Origin: Larix kaempferi
Taxonomy: Eukaryota > Streptophyta > Pinopsida > Pinales > Pinaceae
Direction: 5' to 3'
Assembly: GCA_027924585.1 (NCBI GenBank)
Contig: BSBM01000370.1
Coordinates: 31,703,501-31,767,500, forward strand
DNA length: 64,000 nt
Of this stretch, positions 12,224-24,344 are shown piece after piece (positions within the stretch are counted from its first letter, which is position 1; the number at the start of each line of letters is the position of its first letter). The notes beneath the pieces were generated by a model, which saw only the letters and a program-made list of their open reading frames with translations, was not told the DNA's origin and searched no databases. The position numbers and the translations under genes are program-made.

Positions 12224-15200
12224 TGTCACCTACCCAAATTCTGAAAATATTATTATTATTGGCAAAATACTTTATGTTAATTTTTAATTACAAAGTTTTG
12301 TAATTATGACCAAGTTTGATCAAGGATGAATGTAATTACTGAATTATTATTATTTAATACATTAAAGTAGGAGACAAACACCCAAGGGAACTATTAAATG
12401 AGTGTTCACTGACCCACTAGGAGGAATGGAAGTTGTTAGAAGGCATGGGACAGATGGCAGCAATTGCACTTCACCACTAGCTGTTGGTTATGGGACAACT
12501 ACCCCTACAAAGATGGCATTAACCCCCAGGTGGAGGGAGTGAGCAGGAAGCTCATTTAATGACCAGCTAACAACTGAAAAGGCCTAGGCAGCCTACATAA
12601 GGCAAATTCAAATTGAGCAGGCAGCTCTTACACAATATTTCTACAGAAATATTCCTCATGTGCATCAGGTGATCACTGAGAGATTCGAATAGGGAGGCTA
12701 TGTGAGAGTGCAACTGTAAGTCTGCAAATTATTCAGAGAAGGAGAGCCAGAGGTGTTGGTGCAAGTCCCTTTGACTGCTAAGTCTTTAAGACTGGATAAC
12801 TATTGCTACTACAAGTTGAGTTCCTAAGCTTCTAATTTTCTTCCTCCTGGTGGTTCAGTGAACAGGCTCGGGGGTCCTAAGGCAAGTAACTTGGTTGTCT
12901 TCAGGAATTGGTTGGGTGAAAAATGCTCCTTGGGCTGTTTGTTTCCCTACAGTTGATCAGGTTTTGCTGTTTCCTATTTTGTTTACAGTTTAATAATTAT
13001 GTTTAGTGAAATCGTCAAACTCTGTTTTGTAAATGGATTTATTTGTTATCTTTGTTTAAGTCTGAATGATAAAGATTTGTAAAAGATCTGATTAGATAAT
13101 CATCTCTATATTTTTCCACATGTTGTTATTTGTATCATACTCTAGTATAGAGAAGCAAATTAAATGATAGATAAGAGATAGGCAGATTGCCATTGATTGG
13201 ACAAATAATTGCAGTAAGTGTTATGTTTACAATTCTGACCTATATTTACACATAGTAAAAATTACTGATTAACATCAACAGTAATATAGAATCTCGTTTG
13301 TTAATACATGAAAGATAGCATAGCCTAATTTCTGTATAATTCATATATTTTTTCTCTTAACCCTATTCATTTCAGATAGCAAACAAATGCATTCAATATT
13401 AAACATTTTATGATTTCCAAGTAATAGCAGTTTCAAGATTTAACAGCTGCAGAAACTAGTCATTATATAGATTTCTTGGCATTATACATACTTTACTTCT
13501 GCACAGATTTATAGTTTTCATTTCAACTACATTTATCTCAGATAGCAATATTATACATTTCCATATTATACATTTAATGATTTTCTAGCATTTCAAATTT
13601 CACGAAATATAGTAGCTGCAAATTTATTTCCATACAATTTTTGTTATGAGCAAACACTCTTCACTTTTCTCATATTTGTCATAGATTGTTTTCAATACAA
13701 CTGTATTTTCAATAATTAGTTTTATATCAATCTAATACAAATATTTATATTTTATTTTACATTACTTATACTTTTGTTTCCAATCTTGAATATCTCAAAA
13801 TAGTATCAAACCCTAGTTTATTTCCAAAACCTAGAATTAAATACACAGTCCTTCATTGTTCTGCTCAAGCCTTTCATGGCGAATCTTAAACATTTCTTTC
13901 TCAAACCCTAGCTAACATTTCGAAACCTTCTTAAGATAGAATTTTTCACACAGCAGAAAGCACGAATCCTTATCATTGTTCATTGAAAATTTATAACCCT
14001 AGTAGAACACATCTCAACATTTGAAAACAATTACACTATCGGAATTGTTTATACACAGGTTAAGTTTCTGGTCCATTAGCTTAATGCAAGACATATAGAA
14101 GTCAAAAGGTACAGGTAGAATACTTTTATGTTTCAAACTAGACATTGCGGACTATCTTTTGCAGAAACTTTTGACATTCGAATTCATCTCATAACATTTC
14201 CAAAACCTTAACTATCGACATTATTAACGAAGTACAGTAAGCAATCATTTACTTTTGACCTGAGATAGTTTCATTTTCGAACTCGAATCAACAGTTTTTC
14301 AAAACAACCTTTTGCTTATATCTTTTTAAACAAGACTGTATCATTACAGTACAAGAAAACCAATAGCTCAGAAGCAAGTAAAACAAGAACACGACTCCAT
14401 TAAAGATTGCTCAACAGCATAGTGAAAACATGACAGAGACTCTATTATTTATCCATTTAAGTCTTTCAAAAACACATTGGGTCCTTGCCCTCAAACAACC
14501 AAAGGTGTTTAGACCAAATCGAAGTCGGTTACAGTGCTACAGCAAAAACCTGTTGATCCAAGCATTAAATGAACGGAGGATAAACCTCTTACATTTTAAC
14601 ATCAAAGCAAGTCAAACTAAAAAACTTCGTAGTCGGCCATCACTAAAATGTTTCCAACTCTCGGCTTACAGCAGAACACCAATCTAGGCACCTATGAGGT
14701 TTCTTGTGAACCACCGGAGCTTACCAGGAAAACCGTAGTATTTCCAGTTTCTTTTTCTTCAACCATCAACCTCCTTTCGAACAGGTACCTTCCAAACATG
14801 CATTATAGGGTCAAAACAAGATTTTGCAACAATCGAATCAAGTATTACAACATTTGTACAGTTTTCAATTATTACCTTTGATTTTGGCATGTCGAAGAAT
14901 AGATCCTTTACACTATCAAAACGACGAAGCAAGTTGGTATTCTACAACAACCCTAAAGCTATCACAATAGATCATTATCAACCATAGGAGATTCGAACCC
15001 TATTCGAAACTCTACTACTTCACTAGAAGAAGAAAAACCCTGTCACTATTTGGAAATCGTAGCTCAAATGCAGAAGGTTCAATGCCTGTAACTATTTAGA
15101 AGATTTTTTCCACTCATAGGTCACATTATTGAACCCTAAGAGATACTCTCACTAAACCCTACTTTTTGGGCATCCTGTCGGCCATACCCTAGCATAAAAA

Positions 15201-16805
15201 TGAAGACCAGAGAGCTTGCAAAACGTTACATACAACGAGGTTTTGGGTAGCAACATCAACGGTCGAAAATTGATAAGATCAACGAGCATGGAGATGCCAA
15301 CGGTGCCATTTTTGAAGGCCGAGCAACTTAGCAATGATAGCCCATTAATTACATCAAACACAACAGTGCCAAAAATGCCTGCCAAGAGGATATTACAGTG
15401 TACAGCTCGGAGGAGAAGTGTCGTGACAACCTTGCCAGCCAGGATTCCTAGTGGTAAAAGCAATCAAAGTTCTCGTGGGTGAGCTACGTGGGTTGACAAC
15501 CAGGCTTCCACTATAGAGTTCGGTCATAACATGTATTACATGATCGTATTTCTGTCAATCTGTCAAATAACAAATTTAAGGCACATCAACTCAGCACTTC
15601 ATTCATGAAGTTTGGGTGAATTCCAAGAATACGATAGACATACTTAGGACAAGAGCTAGGTCATATAGTATAGTTCATTTTGTTGCTATAGTGTCATTTT
15701 ATTGTAAGGATGGAGACACCACATAATCGATTTCAAGTTATTGCTTAAGTATAAAAATAAATAGAATTACATCATATTCCATGGTTTGCATATTATAATC
15801 ATATTATTGCGTATTTTAAACATATTATTGCAAATTGACAATCATATCATTGAAATTTATGTGCATAAGTTCATATAGTTCAAAGTTAGGCATCGTAATA
15901 TTTGAAATACATGTCATTGTATTATATGAATGCATAGTAACTATAGAATAGAACTAACCATATAAGTATATTGTTAAACATGATGCCAAGGGCATGTTTA
16001 AGTGACGACATTATACATTATAATGCAGAGTTCATAACTCTAGTCACTAGGCTATTCAAATACATTATCAGATTGTTGATAATCAAATAATGAATTCAGG
16101 ATTTAGAATAATCCAAGTTATGTAGATACTTAGTTTAATGATAAATTCAAAGATGTTCATGATAAAGACAGGAGTCTTACGATATTATTAAATAGCATTA
16201 TAACAATCAACTGACGACATAAATTCATAGCACTGAAGAGTTTTGAAAGCTAGCTTTTAAACTAGATTTAGAACCAAGTATCCATACCTCCAGTCACTGG
16301 TGTCACAGGGAAGTACTTAGCATTTTACATTGACGATGAATTGAAAAACACAAGTACTCTAAATATTATGTTGTCTTGTAGATCTATTACCTGCGGTCTG
16401 CACATAGAAACATTTCAAATTCCTTAGCTTTTGGAGCTAAGTAAGCTCCAGGGTGCCTCATAGGACCCCTTTATTAACAAACAAACAAACTGTCAGCAAT
16501 CCATCAAGAATATTAAAGCAGTACAAACTATATCAAGATGTAATATTAACCAAGAACTTAAACAAATTTGTAAACTGTACTTGTTTACGTAAGCATACAA
16601 AGATCTTTCGTTAAAGAGGATTAACATTTGTTTATACCTGAAGTAGAAATTACAACTATATTATCTGAGGATGATGACGTGTCATTGTCATTAATTTATC
16701 TTAGTTATGATTTCGATTTAGTTTATATGTTCCGCATTAAATAATTCTGATAATTATTGCTATTATATTTTTTATTTTATTTTTTGGTATTTTCGGGATG
16801 TTACA
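12224..16805 (+). repeat. Element B 5' LTR (4582 bp)
   Basis: Begins TGTCACCTACCC and ends GGGATGTTACA. It aligns along its whole length with 42869-47343. It contains a 194-bp segment (14217-14410) absent from the 3' LTR and lacks the 89-bp inverted segment present there; these two differences account for the length difference to within 2 bp. AAACCCTA/AACCCTAG-type words recur (for example near 13808, 13903, 13995, 14951, 15130). No recognisable gene is inside. A minus frame at 15152-15463 is partly conserved in both LTRs, but I cannot assign it. Confidence 0.94.
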
Positions 16806-16807
16806 TG

Positions 16808-16820
16808 TGGTATCAGAGCT
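16808..16820 (+). promoter_or_regulatory. Element B primer-binding site
   Basis: TGGTATCAGAGCT lies two bases after the LTR end, complementary to the 3' end of initiator tRNA-Met. It is identical to element A's site and fixes the element's orientation as plus. Confidence 0.94.
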
Positions 16821-16946
16821 CATGTTCGAACTCTAGGCCTGAAAAAGGTCCAAGAACACGCAACAAAAAATTTTATTACAACAGAAAATCTTACTAATTA
16901 ATTTTTTAACTATGGTGTTATACAGAAATCATTTTAAGTTACAGGT

Positions 16947-16995
16947 ATGGAGAACTTAGTTGAACAATTAGAAGACAGATTTCAACCAAACAACC
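16947..16995 (+). pseudogene. Element B gag, first 16 codons (split by element D)
   Basis: ATG at 16947-16949 opens a frame that aligns with the Gag start of element A. After codon 16 it is broken by element D. Discounting D and one TSD copy, the frame resumes at 38199 without a shift, so the insertion itself explains the break. CAGGTATGG around the ATG also fits a splice donor, but I have no evidence that it is used. Confidence 0.88.
16991..16995. repeat. Left TSD of element D (CAACC)
   Basis: CAACC immediately before the TGTTG terminus of D's left LTR and again at 38194-38198 after its right LTR. It marks D's insertion into element B's gag. Confidence 0.93.
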
Positions 16996-18213
16996 TGTTG
17001 ATGCCTCGGATATCGTAGCATCAATCAGAAAGGGATTCTCCCCGAGAGATGGTCCCAATTAGACTATCTCCCGTTTGGTGTAGGGAATCCGTCCGGTTAG
17101 CGGTTCCGGCAACCGTGGGTTTGGAGTTTTAATTCCGATTCTACCGGTTATGGCCCGATCCACCTTTATTTTGGGTTTTATGTGTTTTTTAATGAGATGC
17201 AAGTGCCTAAATTATATTTGATATAGATGCAACTAAAACAGATCTAAGTCTAGAAGCTGGAGTAAATCTACCTATCCTTGCAGGGAACACACTTAAAGGA
17301 TGAGCAATAAGCTGTAACAAATAACGTAAGGAAAGAACAGATAACTGTTGATTCCCACAAGTAAAGCTACAGCAAGATAAAGATCTTTAGAAGACAGCTT
17401 CTAATGAACGCACCTATTGCTCATAAAACAAAACAAAAAAGCAAAAGATTATTTAATCTACGTAGAAAGAATAAAGAAACAGAACTAAATATAAACAAAC
17501 TGAAACAACTCTAAAGATCCCTGCAAGGAGCAATTTAAAGGCATGAACAATGAGCCACATGAGTTATCCTGAAGAAAGAACAGTTAGCCATTCGATCTAA
17601 AAGAGAAATCTACAGCAATGATAAAGATATCAGCAGGTAGCTCCTGATTTAATGTGAAACGCATTCATTGTTCACAAAATGGAGAAAATCGTTCACACAG
17701 AAATAAGCAAAATCATTTGTTGCCAAGAAATAGTTCAAATAGCAATGCAGATTTCACATTACAGTATAGATGTCATCAAAAGATTCCAACACACATCCAT
17801 CTTCCGTTCCCCATGTAAAACGTCCATCTCCCGTGGCTTTTATTAGAAAATTCAATTTTACAGAAACGATACAAGATAGCTCGTAAAGGTTTCAAAATTT
17901 CCTTCCCTGCAAAAAGTCCCTTTTCTATTCTTCCTAGCTTCTATTTATAATTACAAATCTGCCGTTTGGGCTGCCACCTAGCACCTTCCACTTGTCAATT
18001 ACAGGAATTTCTTCTATAACCGACCACCAAAAAATGACCACTTCTTTTACAAAATCGTTTTGACAAAAAATAGGGACAGCTGTACCATGGCTTATGCTTA
18101 CATATTCGAGAGTTTAACAAAATATGCATAGCAGAAATAATGCTAACACCCACGCTTTCCCTGCTGGACACGTGTTTGGTTGAAGAGAGTTGCTCAACTG
18201 AATTTAGTTTATT

Positions 18214-21200
18214 TCATTCCTGTGCGTGAGCTTCTGCTGGCAGAGGATCACCCAAGTTAATTGCTGCTGAGGCTGCCTGGGAAGAGACACTCGAGCCTAT
18301 TGCTGATGCTGCTTCTAATTGGGAAGGAGGGATTGAGCTGGCTAGACTTTCTGCAACTGCTGGGGAAGAGGGAATCGAGCCCACTGTTGTAGCCGGGCTG
18401 GCTGCTGGGAGAGAAGATCCTAGATCTGCTGATGCTCCTGCAGCTTTCCTTTCCTCCTCTGCTATATAGCTGTACCACACACCTGTGTCCCTTATGACTA
18501 TGTTTGCTGCAGCAGGGAACAAGATTTTCTGAGAAGTCACATTCTTCCCGAGCTCTGCTTTAATGCTTTGAACTTCCGCCACTGCAGCTTGATGCACTTC
18601 CTTCAGCAGATGGTTGTGGAGTGATCACGCCCCAATATAATGTTGGAGGTCATCAATAGCCAGGACATCAATCCTCTTCACATACTCCGTTTGAACGCCC
18701 AATTCTTCCTTTAGTTGGGACAAACGCTGCTCCTTTTCCGGAAAGTCCTCCAGGGTCTGAGGGAAACTCAATGTGCATTTGTCATGTGCCTCTTGGAGCC
18801 TTTGGTAGAGGCTGCTAATTTTATCTGTTGTTCTTTGCACACTGGCCATCAGCTTACTGGTGCAGTTCCTGCCAAACTCCAACAATGCTACGTCCTCATT
18901 AAAACTGTCCACAGATTTAAATGGGAGGTGTGCAGGGAAACCCCCTTTTCCTTCTCTCCATGCCATCTGACTGATGATATTTGCCTTAACACGGGTATTC
19001 TTTTCTTTGAGCCTATGGGCTTCCGCATTGATTTCTTTTAACCTAACCACCATGGCCTTGAGCTTGCAAACCTCATCAGTGATTAGCTCCTGAGTGTCAT
19101 ACACTTGCTTCAGGATGCTGCATGACAGCTCATGGAAGGGAGACATGTCCATTGTTCTGCTCTCCGCTTGCTCTAACCGCTCAGCTAATGCCTGCTTGTC
19201 TGCTTCTAGCTGAGATGCCTTTTCTTCTGCTTCATTCTTCTCCGCTTCTACAATCATTATTTGGAGTGTTAGCTGGTCCTTTTCCTCCTCCAGCTGACTG
19301 TACTTGTTTGACAGCTCCTTATGCTCAGCGTACAAGCAATTATACTTGTTCACTACCAGATCTCTTTGGGCTTGCTCATTAGCCACAGTCTGTTGTAGCG
19401 TACAAGCTCTCTTCTTTGTCAATAGATTTTCTTTAACTATAACCCCTACATTGGCAAATGATTCCTTTGCTGTTGCTACAGCTGCGGATGCCATAGCAAA
19501 GGGATCTTGATCCGTGTTTTTCATTACATTGACCTCTCAGTGGGTAACGATGTCTTCATGGAAGGGACTTTTTATCCTCTCTTCTGATTTGAGGACCATA
19601 GCCTTCCTTTTCTTATCGTAGACAAACTCATTCCACTTGGACACTGTACGCTTTCCCGATGGCGTGTATGAGACAATTGGTCGGTTTATGATGTCTATGT
19701 CTTCTTCAGGTGGGGTCCGGACTTCCTGAGCTGGGTCCACGCCCTTATTTTGGGTACCAGAGCCACCTGCTTGAGATGTGTCTATATCCATGTCTTGGGC
19801 ACCGGACCCACTGGTTTGAGCATCTTCCCTTGCTTTCAATTATTCTTCCGCCTTCCTCTCTGCCTCAGCCTGCTCAGCTTCAGCATCTTTCTGCTTTTGG
19901 GCTTCCTCAGCCTCTTTCTGCAGTCTTTCATTTTCAGCTTCTTGCTGCATTCTCGCCACTTCAGCTTCCTGCTGCTTTCTTGCTTCCTCAGCTTCCCGCT
20001 GTAACTTTGCTTCTTCTCTTAATCTGAGCTCTTCCTGAGCTCGGGCATCCTCAGCTTCTTTCTCCTTTTGCTGGCTGGCCTTCTGGGCCTTGGTTGAGCT
20101 AGAGCTTTCTCCAGTGCTTTGGCGACAAACCCGTAGCTCAGCCATGTTGTTGATGCCTCTGAATGCCTCTTCCTCGGCATCAGGATAGTGGGAGTACTCG
20201 AAGTGAGAATAGATCTCCTTACAGTGCTCAGCAACTCTTCCCTTTCTGTCATTCCTGTGGAAGATTACCTCACCGAAGTGGAAGGCTTTCAGCTCTTGAA
20301 CAAATTCGTCGGCCGAGGCAACCCCTGAAAACTTGTAAGCACCTATGCAGAAAGGTAGGGGGGGGAAGGAAGCCTTATGCTGTTTGTGGAGCATTGCTCC
20401 AATCCCATCCAGGAAGAGTTGTCTTACTGCTTCTTTGAGAACCACATAGTCTGTGGCATAATGTGGCAAGATGTATGGGGGCTTAGTCCCTCCAAACATT
20501 CTCAAGTAGGTACCTTGCTCCGAAAAGTAAAAATCCCCATAATCCTCAAGGACTTCCAAAGCATTCTCTGATAGGCAGTTTGGTTCTTCCTTGAACATTT
20601 TCTCATATAGGGGCATGATGAACCCCTCACAGATGCGTTTGTAGCTAGGCTTGTAATTCTGAGCCCACAACATCTTGAATGTGATATAGACCGGGGCGGT
20701 GGCCCTATCCCATGTACAGCCCAATTTGGGGAAGTCTATCTTGGCCAAAATACAATCTATCAGATATGAGGACATGAAGAATTCAGCCTTCTTCAAGGCT
20801 AGTCCTTCCCTTGTAGCTACTATCATCGAGGCCAAACTATCTGACAGGAGAGTGGCCCAGTCAAACACAGTTCCCTTGAATGCCACGTAGTGGATAATAG
20901 GGATCCACTAAATCTTATACACTGTGCCATCGGGCATGCCGAAGATTCTGCACAGCATTAAAGCGATCAATCTGAAAGGAGCTCTCAAATTCTGTACGTC
21001 ATATTCATCACTTCCTTTCTTTCTCAAATGTTTGCCTGCCATTAGCAGTTTCTTGGCCATCTCGACGTTGTTCATCTGGCTCAACCATTCATCAGTCAGA
21101 GCTTGTTGGACACGGGGAAATTTGTACGCTGCCGCAAGATATGCGGGTTGAAATGAGGCAATAGCCACTTTCCCGCTGTCATTTATCACTCTCCCTTCAG

Positions 21201-21486
21201 TATCGGCATGTTGGAGTATCAATCCGATTACTTCAGCACAGGGGAACAGCTCAGGGCGGGTAGCGGCTCTAGTTATGCCTGAGGCTCTGATATTTAGATA
21301 AATTGGCCCTTCCTCTAGCAACATATCTGGGATCTCTTGGTCCCGGATCATTCTGTAGATGTCACCCCATCTGATTTCAGGAGGGACATCGGTGGTGCAC
21401 CTAGTGTCCTGGAGTGAAGTTTCAGTTTTGAGTGGCGCAGGCTTCTTTTCTGTCATCTTAGCCTTCTTCTTACCGGTTTTCGGCAT
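18214..21486 (-). pseudogene. LTR-encoded coiled-coil protein, 3' LTR copy (four stops)
   Basis: A 1091-codon frame beginning ATG 21484-21486 (MPKTGKKKAKMTEKK) and ending with a stop at 18214, with no frameshift. Stops interrupt it at 20908-20910 (TAG, shared with the other LTR), 19840-19842 (TAA), 19537-19539 (TGA) and 18625-18627 (TGA). It has a Lys-rich start, then a region with WLSQMNNVEMAKKLL and LCRIFGMPDGTVYKI, then a charged coiled coil and an Ala/Ser/Pro-rich tail. It keeps the ATG that the 5' LTR copy has lost. It lacks three Ala/Thr-type residues near the tail compared with the other copy (9-bp in-frame indel). Confidence 0.8.
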
Positions 21487-22759
21487 CTTGACTTATCACT
21501 GATAACACCCATATACAAGTGATCATGATATTGAGCAACATACCGTGAGGTTTTAACAGAGGGCACCATTGTTTTGATATATGAATGAGATAAAAAAACA
21601 ATGTGGAGCTGCATGTTTAGGAAGCAAAATACACCATTTCAATATGAAATACAAATTTAAACATTTGAATCTTTTAAAGGGATAAGTTTTGGGGTGCTCC
21701 TGAGAGGATAGGTATGTCGCGGAAGCAATCCTGCTTTCGGTTTAGCTCTGGGGAAGAGGGTAACTTTCGTCATTACTGCGGTTTGAAAGGCTAATGGCGG
21801 GGAAGCTCGAGTTGGAAAGACTCTGTGACGAAAAAGGAAGCCCCTTTCGTATTTACGACCCGGCGAGGGCTTCGATTGCTATTGTTATTTACGGCACTTG
21901 CCGATGTGTTCTATGGGAAGTTTTAGTTCGAGCGAGGGTAATGGCGCCGGAGCGATACTTACGAAACGGCTCGGGTGGCCATAGTTTCGGGTTTCGGCTC
22001 GCGTAACTTAAACGCTCACGGGGTTTGGGTGACTTAACAAGCTTAACTATGAGACCAGGGAGGAGCACCTGCATTGACACATAAGCGGGGTTTTTTAGTC
22101 CCAACGTCGTCGTAATTTATAATAGAAAGGGGCTTCCTACGGCTGGTTTGATAAGGGGCGATGGCGCCCTTCTCTAGTTTAAAATGGGTAGCGGCTACGC
22201 CGGGACCGAGGTTTATAAAAGCCCGGAGCTACGTTTTAGCTTACGGCTGGGGACACAAAAGGTCCATGGGGCTAAAGCAGCTTTTGAAATAACGAGGCAC
22301 GCGGCCCGGGGAGGAAAATGGGATAGGTTTAACCGTCCAAACTAGCTGTCTCTACCCACCAACGTTTATTCTGTCTCTGCTTTATATGACGAGAAGAACT
22401 TGATTCAAACCGTATTTGACGGGCAAAAATTGCCCATGACGGGCGTTTTGCCCGTCAAAACCTTACCAATGCCCATCATTTTCAAAAGAAAGGTAACCCA
22501 ATAGCAATACGACGTGTAGGGGGCCAAATTTATGGTTAAGATCCTACCTGGCACCGACGAGAAACGCTAACTGAGGTGGCCGAGAACGTGGTTGAGCAAT
22601 CCGAGCTGGAGCAGTTTGTGCGGCGTCCAACAAATCGTCCAATTGGAGAATTAACAATGCGTTGGCTCGTACCCCCACCGCCTATTTAAATAGAACCGGC
22701 ACGTGCGGCATTTAGTTTGGTGGGTGGCGCAATTAGTCGTGGTTTAAATATTGGTACGT

Positions 22760-23770
22760 CGGCGGTCACGTCAAGCCGTCTCGGTTTGCGTGTGACCACC
22801 TCTTGCGGGACAAACTGGCGAACCGCTTCCGCCGTTTCGGGGAACGAAAGCGAATGGCCTCGCAAAAGGCCTCCGCGACGCGGAAGAGAAAACGTTCCGC
22901 AAAGCTCATCTCATTCGGGAAGATATCGCGGAAGCTTCCGCTGTTTCAGGAGAGAGTGGTGAATTGCTTCCGCAAGAGGCTTCCGCGACGTGATTAAGTT
23001 CTTTTGGTGGCCTCTTCGGGATGAAAACGTGAAGGCTCCCGAAACTGCGGAAAGCTTTCGTAAGTGGCTTCCGCAGTTTCGGAGGACTTCCGCAAAGGTC
23101 CTCGCGAAGAAATTTCTAAGTCTTTTCGGGCAGTTTAGACGAATGGCTCCCGCCGTTTCGGGAGCAAATCTTGAACTCTTCCGCAAAATTTTCCCGTAAT
23201 CATTTCGAAAGCCTTTTCCGAGCGGTTTATGTGATCGGCTTCCGCCGTTTCGGAAAGGTAGCCCGAGAGCTTCCGCGGTTTCGGGAGCAAAGGCTGAAAG
23301 CTTCCGCGAAGCTTCCTTGGCTCGTTTCGCAAAGTTCTTTCAAAAAATCTAAGTTCTTTTCACAGTTTCGGAAGAAGTTCGTGAATTTCTCCGTGGTATT
23401 TCGGAAAGCTTTTGTGGATGGCTTCCGCCGTTTCGGGAGGAAAACCCGAAGGTTTCCGCAGATTTTCAAAAGTTTTCTAAGTCTCTTTTCGGAAAGCTTA
23501 TGCGAACGGCTTCCGTCGTTTCGGATAACTTCGCTGAATTCTTCCACCGTTTCGGGCGGCTTTCATCAGAAGCTTCCGCGATTTTAACAAAATATTCCAA
23601 CTCCTTTCAGGCGTCTTTCCCAAGTTCTCCCGCCGTTTCGGGAAGAAAACCCGAATGTTTCCGCAATTTTCTTTCTCACGGTCTGCGATTTGCAAAAGAA
23701 AATCTAAGTCCTTCTTTCGGAAAGGTTGTGCGTTTGGCTTCCGCAACTGCGGGGAGATAGCCCGAGAGAC
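22760..23770. repeat. CpG-rich short-repeat block in D 3' LTR
   Basis: About 1 kb packed with variants of CTTCCGCCGTTTCGGG and reverse-complement partners such as AAAACCCGAAGGTTTCCGC, giving many small hairpins. It occupies the outer part of U3 in both LTRs (other copy 36970-37980). Base composition and CpG density are unlike the AT-rich flanks. Long open frames on both strands here are products of the repeat, not genes. Confidence 0.8.
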
Positions 23771-23990
23771 TCCAAAACGTTGGGAAAAAATTCTAAGTTC
23801 CCTTTTGGTTCCTTGGGGGAAAAATGGAAAGGTTGATGACAAGATGCTCAGTTGGGAAACAAGATCTTATGTTGAAAAACACAGCTAACGGCTGGAATGG
23901 CTTCTTAGGCAAACTTTCTACAAAAAATGAAAGGAGGGGCCCCAATATGTACAAAATTTGGGGGGGGGGGGGGGTGTTGCTGCAACAACA

Positions 23991-24344
23991 ATGGCGAGTC
24001 GCTGGCGAACACAGATCTCTGAAAAATTCCTCTTCATGGTCCGAAACCTCATTGAAGACATCCATCTCGGGTGCACTACTCAGCTGAGCATTTTAGACTC
24101 ATGTGAGGGGAAGGAGGCACTTTACCTGCTAGCCATTGGGGGAAAGGGGAGCTTTGATCGAGACATCTCCACCACTCTCAAAGGGCCAGCATATGAGATT
24201 CATTTTAGGAGGGTCATCTTTCAAATGGCCACTACTGCCGGACTCCACAGGATCTGCAACACTTTCTCATGGACATTATTGCTCTTGTTCCTCATTCCCA
24301 TGCTGCTTGCATCCTTTTGGATGTTTGTACTTTGGACAGCTTAG
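23991..24344 (+). CDS. Antisense extra ORF between pol and 3' LTR of element D
   Basis: A 117-residue plus-strand frame whose ATG is the first base after the LTR terminus, ending TAG at 24342-24344. The residues look protein-like (EKFLFMVRNLIEDIHLGC, GSFDRDISTTLKGP, YEIHFRRVIFQMATTAG) and the C-terminus is a hydrophobic stretch (LLLLFLIPMLLASFWMFVLW) that could be a membrane segment or read-through into non-coding sequence. I do not recognise the family. Antisense extra ORFs at this place are known in Tat-lineage elements such as Grande and RIRE2. It may instead be a captured host exon, with what follows as intron. It occupies the place where a polypurine tract should lie. Confidence 0.5.
   Translation: MASRWRTQISEKFLFMVRNLIEDIHLGCTTQLSILDSCEGKEALYLLAIGGKGSFDRDISTTLKGPAYEIHFRRVIFQMATTAGLHRICNTFSWTLLLLFLIPMLLASFWMFVLWTA

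Larger units (their letters stand above)
16996..23990 (-). repeat. Element D 3' LTR (6995 bp)
   Basis: The plus strand reads TGTTGATGCC at the left end and GCAACAACA at the right, so the termini are the inverted pair TGTTG/CAACA. It matches 31182-38193 throughout. Parts on the minus strand: G/C homopolymer and CpG-rich repeat block (23770-22760), a 14-bp perfect inverted repeat (22415-22428 with 22446-22459), TATTTAAATA at 22683-22692, the LTR protein frame (21486-18214), TATAAATAG at 17949-17941, AATAAA at 17844-17839. Within 17276-17690 two diverged tandem copies of a unit of about 240 bp are visible (TCCTTGCAGGGAAC... and TCCCTGCAAGGAGC...). Confidence 0.94.

Noticed and set aside
18715-19382. 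Plus-strand ORFs across the LTR protein frame (also 32921-33716, 19710-20027, 33916-34233)
   Set aside because: They are shadows of the long minus frame; they mirror its codon pattern and have low-complexity Leu/Ser/Pro composition.
22717-23842. Numerous ORFs on both strands in the CpG repeat block (also 36925-38050)
   Set aside because: Generated by repeats lacking stop codons; residues are repetitive Arg/Lys/Phe/Ser without domain features.
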